From: Nonomuraea thailandensis
GTDB lineage: Bacteria; Actinomycetota; Actinomycetes; Streptosporangiales; Streptosporangiaceae
Assembly (NCBI RefSeq): GCF_024172165.1
Contig: NZ_JAMZEB010000002.1
Coordinates: 4,609,501-4,673,500 of the forward strand
Reading direction: 5' to 3'
Length of the DNA: 64,000 nt
Shown: in pieces, positions 53,455 to 62,528 of the stretch
Layout: every line of letters begins with the position of its first letter
Position numbering within the stretch: the first letter of the stretch is position 1
Notes under the pieces: generated by a model
Seen by the model: only the letters and a program-made list of their open reading frames with translations
Databases searched by the model: none
What the model was told of the DNA's origin: nothing
Position numbers and translations under genes: made by a program

Positions 53455-54738
53455 TCAGCCCGCGATCATGGTGTTCGCCTCGGCGATGAACTTCTGCGCC
53501 ACGTCGTCCGGGCTCATCCGCTCGAACACGACCTCCTCGGAGTACCGCTTGATGAGGTTCTCCATGTCGCTGGACCCCTTCGGCGGCGCGGCGGGCGGGT
53601 CGGCGAGCTCGCCACGGATCTCCTCCACGAACGCCTTGGCCTTCCGGTCCGCCTCGGGCAGCTTGCCCTCGACCGACGCCAGCACCTTGGAGCTGGCAGG
53701 CAGGCCGCGATCGCTGAGGATGACCGCCCCCGCCTCCGGATCGTTGATCATGAAGTCGATGAACTTCGCTGCCTCGGCCGGGTGCTCGGACGTGGCCGAG
53801 GCGGTGTAGAACATGGCCGGCTGCAGGAACATGCCGCCGGTGGCCGCGCCCGCGAGCTTCGGCATCCGCAGCAGCTCCAACGGCCGGCCGGACACCTTGG
53901 CGGCCGTGCCGAGGACGTTGGTCCAGGCCATGGCCATCGCGCCGGTGTTGGTGCCGATCAGCGTCTGCTCGATGCCGTTGTCGTAGATCTCGGAGCTCTT
54001 GGCGGCGTCGGGGGAGCCCTTGGCCGAGATCAGCTTCTGCGTGATGGCCCACCAGTCCTTCATGGTCTGCGGCGACACCCCGAGCTTGTTGCCGTCGTAG
54101 AGCTTCTCGCCCTTCTGCGCGGCGTAGATCTGCAGGTAGGCGGGGTTCCAGGCGAGCTGCGTACCCATGACCTTGCCGCCGCTGTCAGCGGTCACCGTGG
54201 AGCACAGCTCGACGAAGTCGTCCCAGGTCCAGGCGCTGTCGTCGGGAAGCTCCAGCCCGGCCTCCTCGACCAGGCCCGGATTGGCGAGCACGGCGTAGGC
54301 GTTGACGCCGGTGGGGATGGCGAACTGCTTGCCGTCGATCGCGCCGGTGGTCAGTACCTTGGCGTCGAGGTCGGCGGTGCCGACCTTGCCGGTCAGGTCG
54401 GCGAGCGTGCCGCGGTCGGCGTATTCGCGCAGGGCGCGGATCTCCAGGGTGATGACGTCAGGGGCGTCGCCGCCGGCCACCTTGGTGGACAGCGTCTCGT
54501 AGTAGCTGGGGAAGTCGGAGAACTCGCCCTCGACGTCGATGGCCGGGTTCTTCGCCTCGAACTTCCTGATCGCCTCTTCGGTCATCTTCTGCCGGGCGTC
54601 GCTGCCCCAGTAGGAGAAGCGCAGCTTGACCTTGCCGTCGGCGGTCTCTCCGCCGCCGCTGCCGCCACAGGCCGCGGTGACCGCGAGCACGGCGGTGGCG
54701 AGCAGCGCCGCCGTCCACGTCTTCCGGTAAGAACGCAT
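53455..54738 (-). CDS. Sugar-type ABC substrate-binding lipoprotein, orphan
   Basis: A 427-residue family 1 solute-binding protein with a lipoprotein signal (lipobox VTAAC, then GGSGGG) and mature start VKLRFSYWGSDARQKM. No CUT1 permease genes are next to it. Upstream (97 bp) is the SorC regulator of the ribose-type transporter operon. A terminator-like hairpin follows. It may feed a permease encoded elsewhere or be a second receptor of the same regulon. Confidence 0.92.
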   Translation of the reverse strand: MRSYRKTWTAALLATAVLAVTAACGGSGGGETADGKVKLRFSYWGSDARQKMTEEAIRKFEAKNPAIDVEGEFSDFPSYYETLSTKVAGGDAPDVITLEIRALREYADRGTLADLTGKVGTADLDAKVLTTGAIDGKQFAIPTGVNAYAVLANPGLVEEAGLELPDDSAWTWDDFVELCSTVTADSGGKVMGTQLAWNPAYLQIYAAQKGEKLYDGNKLGVSPQTMKDWWAITQKLISAKGSPDAAKSSEIYDNGIEQTLIGTNTGAMAMAWTNVLGTAAKVSGRPLELLRMPKLAGAATGGMFLQPAMFYTASATSEHPAEAAKFIDFMINDPEAGAVILSDRGLPASSKVLASVEGKLPEADRKAKAFVEEIRGELADPPAAPPKGSSDMENLIKRYSEEVVFERMSPDDVAQKFIAEANTMIAG

Positions 54739-54834
54739 GGCCTTACCTCCTTCGTCGAAGGGCGAGTGAACTACGTCAGGGCAGGGCGCGGCCGGCGCTG
54801 CGGCGATCGCACCGTGCGGACAGAAGTGTCTGGT

Positions 54835-55803
54835 TCAGCGGCAGAGCCGGCGTGCCACGCGGAGGTCGGTGATGAGGATGTTCACCCAGCCGCCCTCGAT
54901 GGCCGCCTTGATGGCAGGCAGCTTGCGCAGGCCGCCCGCGACCCCGATCCGCCGCCCGACGGCGCGGAACGTGGCCGCGTCGATGCCGATGACGCGCTGG
55001 TCCAGGCTGGAGGCGACGGGTTTGCCGGTGGCGTCGAAGACGTGCAGGCAGACCTCGCCGACCGCGCCGAGGGCTCGAAGCTCGTCCTGGCCGGCCTGGT
55101 TGATGGGGATGTCGCCACCGGTCGGTGCCGGCTCGGTGCTGCCGATGCCGACGAGCGCGACGGTCAGGTCGCGCCACTGTGCCTGCACCTCGGCCAGGTC
55201 GGGGTCCTGGAGCAGCGCTTCGCGGATCGCCGCGGTGGCGACCACGCCGGGCAGCGGCACGAAGACGGGATGCGCGTAGGTGAGGTCGGCCAGGCGGGCG
55301 ATGAGGCGGGTGGCGTGCACCTGCTCGGCGGCACGGCCGAGCCCGCCCACGAGCTGCATCACCCGCTCGGCGGCCTGGACGTTCTTCTGCGGCAGGTGTT
55401 TCACCACCGCCTGCAGGGTCCGGCTCCAGGCGGCGAGGCCGATGACGTCGCCGCCGGTGAAGGTGACGTCGAGATAGGCGGCCGCTGCCGTGGCGAGCGG
55501 CGGGATCACGTCGTCCTGGAAGTCCTCGACGTCCACGACGACGGCGTCGCGCAGGCCGTACCGGCGCTCCAGCTCCTCCTCCAGCTCGGTGTGCACGCCG
55601 TCGGGGAGCGTCACCACGGTGCGGACCAGGCCCCGCGTGACCGCCTCCTTCAGCAGGCGGGACACGCGGGGCTGGGAGATGTTGAGCGCGGCGGCGATCT
55701 CCGGCTGCCGGATGCCCTGCTCGTGGTACATGCGGGCGACGCGAGCCAGGAGCCGCAGGTGGTCCTTGGTGACCTCGCGCACTTCATCCGACTCTCGGAC
55801 CAC
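54835..55803 (-). CDS. SorC/DeoR-family sugar-responsive regulator
   Basis: A 322-residue SorC-family regulator: HTH (QPEIAAALNISQPRVSRLLKEA, about 35-56) and a large C-terminal sugar-phosphate-binding domain (GLAAWSRTLQAVV, VALVGIGSTEPA, GVAGGLRKLPAIKAA). GTG 55803 with GGAGAAGGG upstream gives the family's normal length. An earlier start would extend into non-family sequence. It lies 85 bp after the RbsB-type gene and so is probably the last gene of the sugar operon, autoregulated. The effector is likely a phosphorylated intermediate of that pathway. Confidence 0.92.
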   Translation of the reverse strand: MVRESDEVREVTKDHLRLLARVARMYHEQGIRQPEIAAALNISQPRVSRLLKEAVTRGLVRTVVTLPDGVHTELEEELERRYGLRDAVVVDVEDFQDDVIPPLATAAAAYLDVTFTGGDVIGLAAWSRTLQAVVKHLPQKNVQAAERVMQLVGGLGRAAEQVHATRLIARLADLTYAHPVFVPLPGVVATAAIREALLQDPDLAEVQAQWRDLTVALVGIGSTEPAPTGGDIPINQAGQDELRALGAVGEVCLHVFDATGKPVASSLDQRVIGIDAATFRAVGRRIGVAGGLRKLPAIKAAIEGGWVNILITDLRVARRLCR

Positions 55804-55888
55804 CGCACCGCCCTTCTCCACGGAGTTCAATGCCCGGTTCAAGTGTATGGCCGCCGGGCACGCCGGCAGTCGGGTCGGCATGGCGCCT

Positions 55889-56878
55889 CTACTTCCTGGC
55901 GAACACGCCGAACTCGTCGGCGTTCCCGGCGGTGACCAGCTCGCAGTCGATCGACTGCTTCTCCTCCTTGCCCGTCCTGCCGGTCCTGATGAACTGGTCG
56001 GCCTGGTCCACGGCGCTGGTGGCGCCGAGCGCGGCGGGCTGCAACGCGGTGGCGTGCATCTCCCCCGCCTTGACGGCGGCGATCGCGTCGGGGCTGCCGT
56101 CGAAGCCGACCACCGTGACCTTCTTCAGCAGGCCCGCCGCCTTCAGCGCCGCGACCGCGCCCAGGGCCATGGTGTCGTTCCCGGCGATGACGCCCTGGAT
56201 GTCGGGGTTCTTCTGGATGATGGTCTCCATCTTGGTGAACGCCTCCTGCTGGTCCCAGTTGGCGCTCTCCTTGGCGACCTGCTTCAGATCGGGGTACTGG
56301 GAGATGACGTCGGCGAAGCCCTTGGAGCGGACGCTGGCGTTGGTGTCGGACTCCTTGCCGACCAGCTCGACGTAGTTGCCCTTGCTCTTCATCGCCTCCA
56401 CGAACGACTGCGCGGCGAGCTGGGCGCCCTGGGAGTTGTTGGAGACGATCTGCGCCTTGGCGATGCCGGTGGCGTTGATCTCACGGTCGATCAGGAAGAC
56501 GGGGACGCCGCCCTCGGTGGCCTTGCGGACCGGGCCGATGGAGGCGTCGGCGCCGGCGTTGTCCAGGACGATCGCCTTGGCCTGCCGGGAGATGGCGGCG
56601 TCGATCAGCTCGCTCTGCTTGTTCGGGTCGTCGTCATGGCTGGCCACGGACGTCTGGTAACCGAGCTTCTCGGCCTGGGCCTGGGCCGCCTCGGCCTCGG
56701 CCTTGAAGAACGGGTTGTCGTGCGAGGGCGTGATGATGGCGATCAGCCCGCCGGCCGCGCCGGTGCCGCCGCTCGCGGACGAGCCGGCGGCGGGCTGCTC
56801 GCCACCTCCGCACGCGGTCAGGGCGGTGCAGCCGAGCAGGACGGACAGGGCCAAGGTGACGATACGAGTGGGGGGCAT
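55889..56878 (-). CDS. Ribose-type ABC substrate-binding lipoprotein
   Basis: A 329-residue family 4 periplasmic binding protein (RbsB/XylF-like). Lipobox LTAC, Gly/Ser linker, then LIAIITPSHDNPFFKAEAEA, the family's first strand and loop. Receptor for the adjoining RbsC/RbsA-type transporter; the order RbsA, RbsC, RbsB is conserved. The sugar is a monosaccharide, likely a pentose, from its family. Gap to the permease gene 18 bp. Confidence 0.94.
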   Translation of the reverse strand: MPPTRIVTLALSVLLGCTALTACGGGEQPAAGSSASGGTGAAGGLIAIITPSHDNPFFKAEAEAAQAQAEKLGYQTSVASHDDDPNKQSELIDAAISRQAKAIVLDNAGADASIGPVRKATEGGVPVFLIDREINATGIAKAQIVSNNSQGAQLAAQSFVEAMKSKGNYVELVGKESDTNASVRSKGFADVISQYPDLKQVAKESANWDQQEAFTKMETIIQKNPDIQGVIAGNDTMALGAVAALKAAGLLKKVTVVGFDGSPDAIAAVKAGEMHATALQPAALGATSAVDQADQFIRTGRTGKEEKQSIDCELVTAGNADEFGVFARK

Positions 56879-56896
56879 GAAGGTCTCCTCTGTGGT

Positions 56897-57988
56897 TCAG
56901 TCGTGCTTCTTGCTCGCCGCGACCGCCGCCGCTGCGGCTCCCCGGCGCTTGAATCGCTGCTGGCCCTGGTCGAGCATCACGGCGAAGACGATGACCGCGC
57001 CCTTGATGAGGATCTGCCAGAACGTCGAGACGCCCAGGAGCACCAGGCCGTCGGCGAGGAAGCCGATGACGAACGCGCCGACCAGGGTGCCGCGCACGGT
57101 GCCCCGGCCACCGCTGAGCGCGGCTCCGCCGATCACGACGGCGGCGATGGCGTTGAGCTCGTACGTCTCCCCCGCCTGGGGCGCGGCCGAGGTCAGCTCG
57201 GAGGCGATGATGAGCCCGGCCACGGCCGCGCAGGCCCCGGAGATGACGTACACGGTGGTCTTGACCCGGCGGATCGGCACGCCGGACAGGTCGGCGGCCC
57301 GCTCGTTGCCGCCGGTGGCGTAGAGCCAGCGGCCGAACGGCGACTTGGCCAGCAGCAGCGTGATCACGGCCGCGAGCGCGATCATGATCCAGATGGAGGT
57401 GGGCAGGCCGAGCGGCCGGCCGCTGCCGAGCAGGCCGAAGCCGGTGTTGCCGAGGGCGGGGTTGCCCGCCAGGTCGGGATAGGTGGCGCCGTCGGAGACG
57501 AGCAGGGCCGCGCCGCGGGCCACGTACAGCATGCCGAGCGTGGCGATGAACGGCGCCACGTTGAAGCGGGTGACGAGCACACCGTTGACGGCGCCGACCG
57601 CCATGCCGACCCCGACGCACGACACGATCACCACCCACACGGGCGGGTAGGCGATCACGCCGCCGACGTGCAGGCCGCCCAGCAGTTCGCCCGCGACCAC
57701 GCCCGACAGGCCCACGATCGAGCCCACCGACAGGTCGATGCCGCCCTTGAGGATCACCAGCAGCATGCCCAGCGCGATGACCGCGTTGATCGCCACGTGC
57801 TTGGTCATGGTGATCAGGTTCGGCACGGTCAGGAACGCGTCGGACAGCACGCCGAACACCACGACGAGCACGGCGAGCGCGATGAACGCGCGCAGCTCGA
57901 AGGCCACGTTGAGCAGGGACAGCCGGCGTGCCGTGGCGTCGGCCCGGTCCGGCCGAGCGGTCGCCGGCTCGGACGCCGTCGAGGTCAT
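56897..57988 (-). CDS. Ribose-type ABC transporter permease
   Basis: A 363-residue RbsC-like permease with about nine to ten helices and the family motif GMLLVILKGGIDLSVGSIVGL. GGAALSGGRGTVRGTLVGAFVIG is the conserved C-terminal region. ATG overlaps the stop of the ATPase gene by 4 bp. Ends with a long basic tail (QGQQRFKRRGAAAAAVAASKKHD). Confidence 0.95.
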   Translation of the reverse strand: MTSTASEPATARPDRADATARRLSLLNVAFELRAFIALAVLVVVFGVLSDAFLTVPNLITMTKHVAINAVIALGMLLVILKGGIDLSVGSIVGLSGVVAGELLGGLHVGGVIAYPPVWVVIVSCVGVGMAVGAVNGVLVTRFNVAPFIATLGMLYVARGAALLVSDGATYPDLAGNPALGNTGFGLLGSGRPLGLPTSIWIMIALAAVITLLLAKSPFGRWLYATGGNERAADLSGVPIRRVKTTVYVISGACAAVAGLIIASELTSAAPQAGETYELNAIAAVVIGGAALSGGRGTVRGTLVGAFVIGFLADGLVLLGVSTFWQILIKGAVIVFAVMLDQGQQRFKRRGAAAAAVAASKKHD

Positions 57989-59505
57989 CGGACGGCACCT
58001 CCGTTCGCAGCGCCGTCGGACACGCGCATGAGTTCCTCCCGATCGGTCTCCCCGCGCCGGTAGTCGCCGGCGACGGCCCCGCGGGCGAGCACGAGCAGCC
58101 GGTCGGGGATGTGCAGGGCCTCCTCGGCCTCGGAGGTGGTGAACAGCACGGCCAGCCCGCGGCGCGCCTGCTCGGCCATGAGCCGGAAGATGTCGGCCTT
58201 GGCGCCGACGTCCACGCCGCGCGACGGCTCGTCGAGCAGCAGGACCCGCGGAGTGGTCAGCAGTGCCTTGCCGATGACGACCTTCTGCTGGTTGCCGCCG
58301 CTGAGCGAGCCGATGGGCGCCCTGGCGCCGCCGGTCTTGACGGTGACGTCGGTGATGATCCGCCGCACGGCCTCCCCCTCGCGGGCCGCCGAGACGAACA
58401 GCCGCCGCACGTACTGGTGCAGCCCGGCCAGCGACAGGTTCTCGCCCACGGTCATGGTCTGCACGAGCCCGTCGCGCTGCCGGTCCTCGGGGACGAGCAC
58501 CAGGCCGCGCTCGATGCGGTCACGGATGCCCGCCCGCGTCAGGGGCTCGCCCGCCAGGACGATCTCGCCGGACGCGGGCCGGAGGCGCCCGGCGAGCGCT
58601 TCGAGCAGTTCGGTGCGCCCGGACCCCATGAGCCCGTACACGCCGACGATCTCCCCGGCGCGCAGGGTGAGGCTCACGCCGTCGACGGCGAGCCGGTCGG
58701 GGTTGGCGGGGTCGGCCACGACCAGTTCGCGCAGTTCGAGCACCGGCTGCCCGGCCAGCGCCTCGCGGTCGGGGAACAGGGCGTCCTGGTCGCGGCCGAC
58801 CATCTGCTCGACGATCCACCGCAGGTCCACCTCGGCGGCCGGGGCGGTGGCGACGAGCGCGCCGTCGCGCAGCACCACCACGTCGTCGGCGAGGTCGAGG
58901 GCCTCGTCCAGGTGGTGGGAGATGTACACGACCGCGACCCCGCGCGCCGTGAGGTCGCGGATGACCTTGAACAGCACCTCCACCTCGGGCGCGGTCAGCG
59001 CGGAGGTGGGCTCGTCCATGATCAGCACCCTGGTGTCCTGGAGCAGGGCGCGCGCGATCTCCACGATCTGCTGCTGGCCGAGCCGCAGGTCGGCCACCGG
59101 CGTGTCGGGGTCGAGGTCCTCCTCCAGCGTGCGCAGGACGCCGAGCGTCCGCTCGCGCTGCGCGCGCCGGTCCACCGCGCCGTACGGCGTGCGGAGCTCG
59201 CGGGCCAGGAACAGGTTGTCGGTGATGCTGAGGTTCGGGCACAGGCTCAGCTCCTGGTGGATGATGGCGATGCCCAGGTCGGCGGCGTGCCGGGAGGAGA
59301 CCAGGCGTGCCGGGCGGCCGTCGAGCTCGACGTGGCCGGTGGTGGGCTGTTCGATCCCGGCCAGGATCTTCATCAGGGTGGACTTGCCGGCGCCGTTCTC
59401 GCCGAACAGGGCGGTGACGCGGCCGGGAGCGGCGGCGAAGTCCACGCCCTTGAGCGCGTGCGTGCCGCCGTAGACCTTGGTGACCTCGCGGGCCCTCAGC
59501 GTCAT
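57985..59505 (-). CDS. Ribose-type ABC transporter ATP-binding protein
   Basis: A 506-residue RbsA-like fused double ATPase. First domain: Walker A GENGAGKSTLM, signature LRLGQQQIVEIARAL, Walker B VLIMDEPTSAL. Second domain: degenerate Walker A GLMGSGRTELLE, signature LSGGNQQKVVIGKAL and LLLDEPSRGVDVGAK. The asymmetric pair is normal for this family. 4-bp overlaps at both ends couple it to the DUF2291 gene and the permease. Confidence 0.96.
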   Translation of the reverse strand: MTLRAREVTKVYGGTHALKGVDFAAAPGRVTALFGENGAGKSTLMKILAGIEQPTTGHVELDGRPARLVSSRHAADLGIAIIHQELSLCPNLSITDNLFLARELRTPYGAVDRRAQRERTLGVLRTLEEDLDPDTPVADLRLGQQQIVEIARALLQDTRVLIMDEPTSALTAPEVEVLFKVIRDLTARGVAVVYISHHLDEALDLADDVVVLRDGALVATAPAAEVDLRWIVEQMVGRDQDALFPDREALAGQPVLELRELVVADPANPDRLAVDGVSLTLRAGEIVGVYGLMGSGRTELLEALAGRLRPASGEIVLAGEPLTRAGIRDRIERGLVLVPEDRQRDGLVQTMTVGENLSLAGLHQYVRRLFVSAAREGEAVRRIITDVTVKTGGARAPIGSLSGGNQQKVVIGKALLTTPRVLLLDEPSRGVDVGAKADIFRLMAEQARRGLAVLFTTSEAEEALHIPDRLLVLARGAVAGDYRRGETDREELMRVSDGAANGGAVR

Positions 59506-60125
59506 GAGATCTCCACCGGGGTGATCGTCACCGTCTGCGGGGTGAGCAGGGTGAACGCGCCGGTGAAGGTGATCTCCTTGCCGTCCAGCGCGGCCACGTC
59601 CAGGCCGTTGAGCAGCTCGGCGCGCATCTCGTCGTTCAGCGCGGTGGCCGCGTCGGCGTACTCCACCTGATTGGTGAACTGGCCGAAGGTGATGAACCCC
59701 GCCGCGTCGCGCAGCGCGGTGCCGTTGATGGCGGGGCCGATCTGCAACGAGACCCTGGTGCCCTCCGGCAGGCCGCCGACGGTGAGCGGCAGCAGGCCGG
59801 AGCGGGCCTCGCCGGCCTTGCCCGTGCCCTTGACGGCGAAGGTGTAGGTGCCGGCTCCTTGACGTTTGCCGTACTTCTGTCCGGCCGCGTCCTTGTCGCC
59901 GGCCAGCGCCTTGAGCAGAACGGGCAGGTCGACGGCCGACTGCCGGATGGCCGGCACGACCTTGGCCTGGTAGTTCTCGGCGCCGAAGACGGCCGGGTCG
60001 AACTTCGCGGGCGCCGCCGCGGCGGCCGTCTCAGCGGTCCTGTACTCGGTGTCGACGGCCATGAGCACGATCAGCACGGCGACGGCCGCGGCGACGACCC
60101 AGCGGGCCGGGACCTTCGCGGTCAT
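59502..60125 (-). CDS. DUF2291-family lipoprotein-like accessory protein
   Basis: A 207-residue protein with one N-terminal membrane/signal helix (WVVAAAVAVLIVLMAVDTEY) and an extracytoplasmic domain (KFDPAVFGAENYQAK, TYTFAVKGTGKAGEARSG, FITFGQFTNQVEYADAA). The DUF2291 family is typically encoded with RbsABC-like transporters for erythritol, apiose and similar sugars. The role is unknown, perhaps receptor assembly. Overlaps kinase (60122) and ATPase (59505) by 4 bp. Confidence 0.88.
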   Translation of the reverse strand: MTAKVPARWVVAAAVAVLIVLMAVDTEYRTAETAAAAAPAKFDPAVFGAENYQAKVVPAIRQSAVDLPVLLKALAGDKDAAGQKYGKRQGAGTYTFAVKGTGKAGEARSGLLPLTVGGLPEGTRVSLQIGPAINGTALRDAAGFITFGQFTNQVEYADAATALNDEMRAELLNGLDVAALDGKEITFTGAFTLLTPQTVTITPVEIS

Positions 60126-61579
60126 GTCAGGCCCCCTCTCCCCGCAGTACGGGCCCTGCGGACGGCCTGGTGCCAGGCGGCCTTCCTGGCCGTGCGCTCG
60201 GCGTCGCCCGCCGACGGCCGGAACTCCTCGGCGGGTCGCGGGCGGCGTTCGAGCTGTCCGGGCGTCCAGAGCTTGGCGGCCGATCCGGCGGCGTCGGCCG
60301 TGCCGAGCGCGGACAGGTCGTGCTCGGCGGAGCGGGCGACGACGCGTCCGCCGAGGTCGGCCTGCAGGCGCATGAGCCGGGTGCTGCGGGTGAGCCCGCC
60401 GTCCGCCACCAGGACGCGGACCTGCCCGGCCGTCTCCTCGACGGCGCTCACGACGTCCTCGACCTGGAAGGCGACGGCCTCCAGGGCGGCGGCGACGAGC
60501 CGGGCGCGCCGGGTGCCCAGCGTGAGGCCGGTGATGACGGGCGTGGCGTCCGGATCCCACCAGGGAGCGCCGAGCCCGCCGAACGCGGGCACGAAGTGCA
60601 CCCCGCCGGGGCCGGTGTGCTCCGCCTCGGCCAGCAGGGTCTCGGCGGGCGCGCCCAGCAGCTCCGACAGCCAGGTGAGGGTGCGGCCGGTGGCGCGGAT
60701 GTTGCCCTCGACGGCCGGCACGGGGCCGTCGCCGAGGTCCCAGGCGATGCTGCGGCACAACCCCGCCGATCGTCCGCCGCCGATGGCCATGACCGACGAG
60801 CCGGTGCCGTACGTGGCCTTGACGACGCCGGGACGCCAGCCGGCGTGGGCGAACATCGCGGCGTGCGAGTCGCCCATGACCGCCAGGACCGGCACCCCGT
60901 CGGCGAGCGGGGGCAGGTCGCGGGCGGCGGGGAACGGCCCGCACGAGGGGACGACCTGCGGCAGCACCTCGGCCGGCACGCCGAACAGCTCCAGCAGGCG
61001 CGGGTCCCACCGTGCCGTCTCGACGTCGAGGAGCTGGGTGCGGGAGGCGTTGCCGACCTCGATGAGATGCTCGCCGCCGAAGCGGCTGAGCAGCCAGGAG
61101 TCGACGGTGCCCAGGCACAGGTCTCCCGCACGGCTGCGATCGGGGTCGTAGGTGTCGAGCAGCCAGCGGGCCTTGAGCGCGGAGAACATCGGGTCCAGCG
61201 GCATCCCGCTCACCGAGCGCACCAGCTCGGCGGAGCCGGCCAGCTCGTGGCAGCGGCCGGCGGTGCGCTGGTCCTGCCAGCTCAGCAGCGGCCCGAGGGG
61301 CTCGCCGGTGCGGCGTTCCCACAGGACGAGGGACTCACGCTGGTTGCTGATCCCGATGCCGGCGACGCGAGGGGCCGCGGCCGGATCGACGCAGCCGGCG
61401 ACCGCCCGCCGCACGCTCCGCCACAGCTCCTCGGGGTCCTGCTCCACCCAGCCGGGCCGGGGCTGGGTCTCGGTGAGCGGCACGGTCGCGCGGGAGACGA
61501 CCCGGCCGGCGTCGTCCACGAGGAGCGCCTTCGTGGAGCTGGTTCCCTGGTCGATGGCCAGGATGAGCGGGCTAGCCAT
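60122..61579 (-). CDS. FGGY-family carbohydrate kinase
   Basis: A 485-residue FGGY kinase. N-terminal ATP site LAIDQGTSSTKALLVD, GIGISNQRESLVLWE (WxxR-type loop) and the C-terminal VLVADGGLTRSTRLMRLQADL. Closest groups by motif are glycerol, xylulose and apulose kinases. Here it is encoded between DUF2291 and a split transketolase, the arrangement of D-apulose kinase, so a ketopentose-type substrate is preferred. Overlaps transketolase (8 bp) and DUF2291 (4 bp). Confidence 0.92.
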   Translation of the reverse strand: MASPLILAIDQGTSSTKALLVDDAGRVVSRATVPLTETQPRPGWVEQDPEELWRSVRRAVAGCVDPAAAPRVAGIGISNQRESLVLWERRTGEPLGPLLSWQDQRTAGRCHELAGSAELVRSVSGMPLDPMFSALKARWLLDTYDPDRSRAGDLCLGTVDSWLLSRFGGEHLIEVGNASRTQLLDVETARWDPRLLELFGVPAEVLPQVVPSCGPFPAARDLPPLADGVPVLAVMGDSHAAMFAHAGWRPGVVKATYGTGSSVMAIGGGRSAGLCRSIAWDLGDGPVPAVEGNIRATGRTLTWLSELLGAPAETLLAEAEHTGPGGVHFVPAFGGLGAPWWDPDATPVITGLTLGTRRARLVAAALEAVAFQVEDVVSAVEETAGQVRVLVADGGLTRSTRLMRLQADLGGRVVARSAEHDLSALGTADAAGSAAKLWTPGQLERRPRPAEEFRPSAGDAERTARKAAWHQAVRRARTAGRGGLT

Positions 61580-62528
61580 GGCGGAGCAGGCTCCGCGCCG
61601 AGGCGGCGATGCCCTCGGGGGACATGCCGTAGCGGTCGAGCAGGAAGGCGGCGGACCCGGTGGGAGCGAACTCGGGGATGCCGAGGATGGCGACCCGGGT
61701 GGGGTGGTGCTGGACGACGGTCTCGGCGACGGCGCCTCCGAGGCCGCCGGCGATGGTCGACTCCTCGACGGTGACGATGCCGGTCGTCTCCCGCGCGGCC
61801 GTCACCACCGCGTCCACGTCGAGCGGCTTGACCGTCGGCATGGACAGCACCCGCGCCGAGACGCCCTCGGCCTCGAGCTGTTCGGCGGCGACCAGCGCGC
61901 GCCACAGCACGGTGCCGTTGGCGATCAGCGTCACGTCGGTGCCCTCGCGCAGGGTCACCGCCCTGCCGGGGACGAAGGTGTAGCCGTCGACGTTGACCTG
62001 CGGCACGCTCATGCGGCTGACCCGCACGAACACCGGCCCCTCCACCTGGGCCGCCCAGCGCAGCGCGGCGCTGGTCTCGACCGGGTCGGCCGGGACGACG
62101 ACGGTCAGGTTGTCGATCGCCCGCAGCCAGGCGATGTCCTCGATGGAATGGTGGGTCGCGCCCAGCTCGCCGTAGGCGACGCCGGGGCTCATGCCGCACA
62201 GCTTGACGTTGTGGTTGGAGTAGGCGACGTCGGCCTTGATCTGCTCCAGCGCCCGGGCGGTCAGGAAGCAGGAGGCGGCCGACACGAACGGGATCCGGCC
62301 GCCGTTGGCCAGGCCCGCGGCCACGCCGACCATGTCCTGCTCGGCGATGCCGACGTTGATCAGCCGGTCGGGGAAGGACTTGCGGAAACTGGTGAGCTTG
62401 CTGGAGCCGACCGAGTCGTTGACCACGCCGACGATCCGGTGGTCCTCGTGCGCCAGCTCCGACAGGGTGGCCACGTAGGCGTCCCGGCAGTCGAAGCGGG
62501 GCAGGTCGGCGACCGAGGTGACCGGCAT
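61572..62528 (-). CDS. Transketolase, C-terminal subunit
   Basis: A 318-residue pyrimidine-binding half of a split transketolase (FRKSFPDRLINVGIAEQDMVGVAAGLA; catalytic Glu in AEQ). The C-terminal domain is VLSMPTVKPLDVDAV. It shares one base (TGATG) with the N-terminal subunit gene. Split transketolases occur in several specialised sugar pathways, including apulose 4-phosphate transketolase (ApsAB) and sulfoquinovose sulfo-transketolases. Not a housekeeping Tkt, which would be one 650-residue chain. Confidence 0.93.
   Translation of the reverse strand: MPVTSVADLPRFDCRDAYVATLSELAHEDHRIVGVVNDSVGSSKLTSFRKSFPDRLINVGIAEQDMVGVAAGLANGGRIPFVSAASCFLTARALEQIKADVAYSNHNVKLCGMSPGVAYGELGATHHSIEDIAWLRAIDNLTVVVPADPVETSAALRWAAQVEGPVFVRVSRMSVPQVNVDGYTFVPGRAVTLREGTDVTLIANGTVLWRALVAAEQLEAEGVSARVLSMPTVKPLDVDAVVTAARETTGIVTVEESTIAGGLGGAVAETVVQHHPTRVAILGIPEFAPTGSAAFLLDRYGMSPEGIAASARSLLRHG

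Noticed and set aside
55490..58063. Long plus-strand frame opposite the RbsB/RbsC-type genes
   Set aside because: The minus-strand genes have clear families and overlaps; the plus-strand product has low-complexity composition and no domain.
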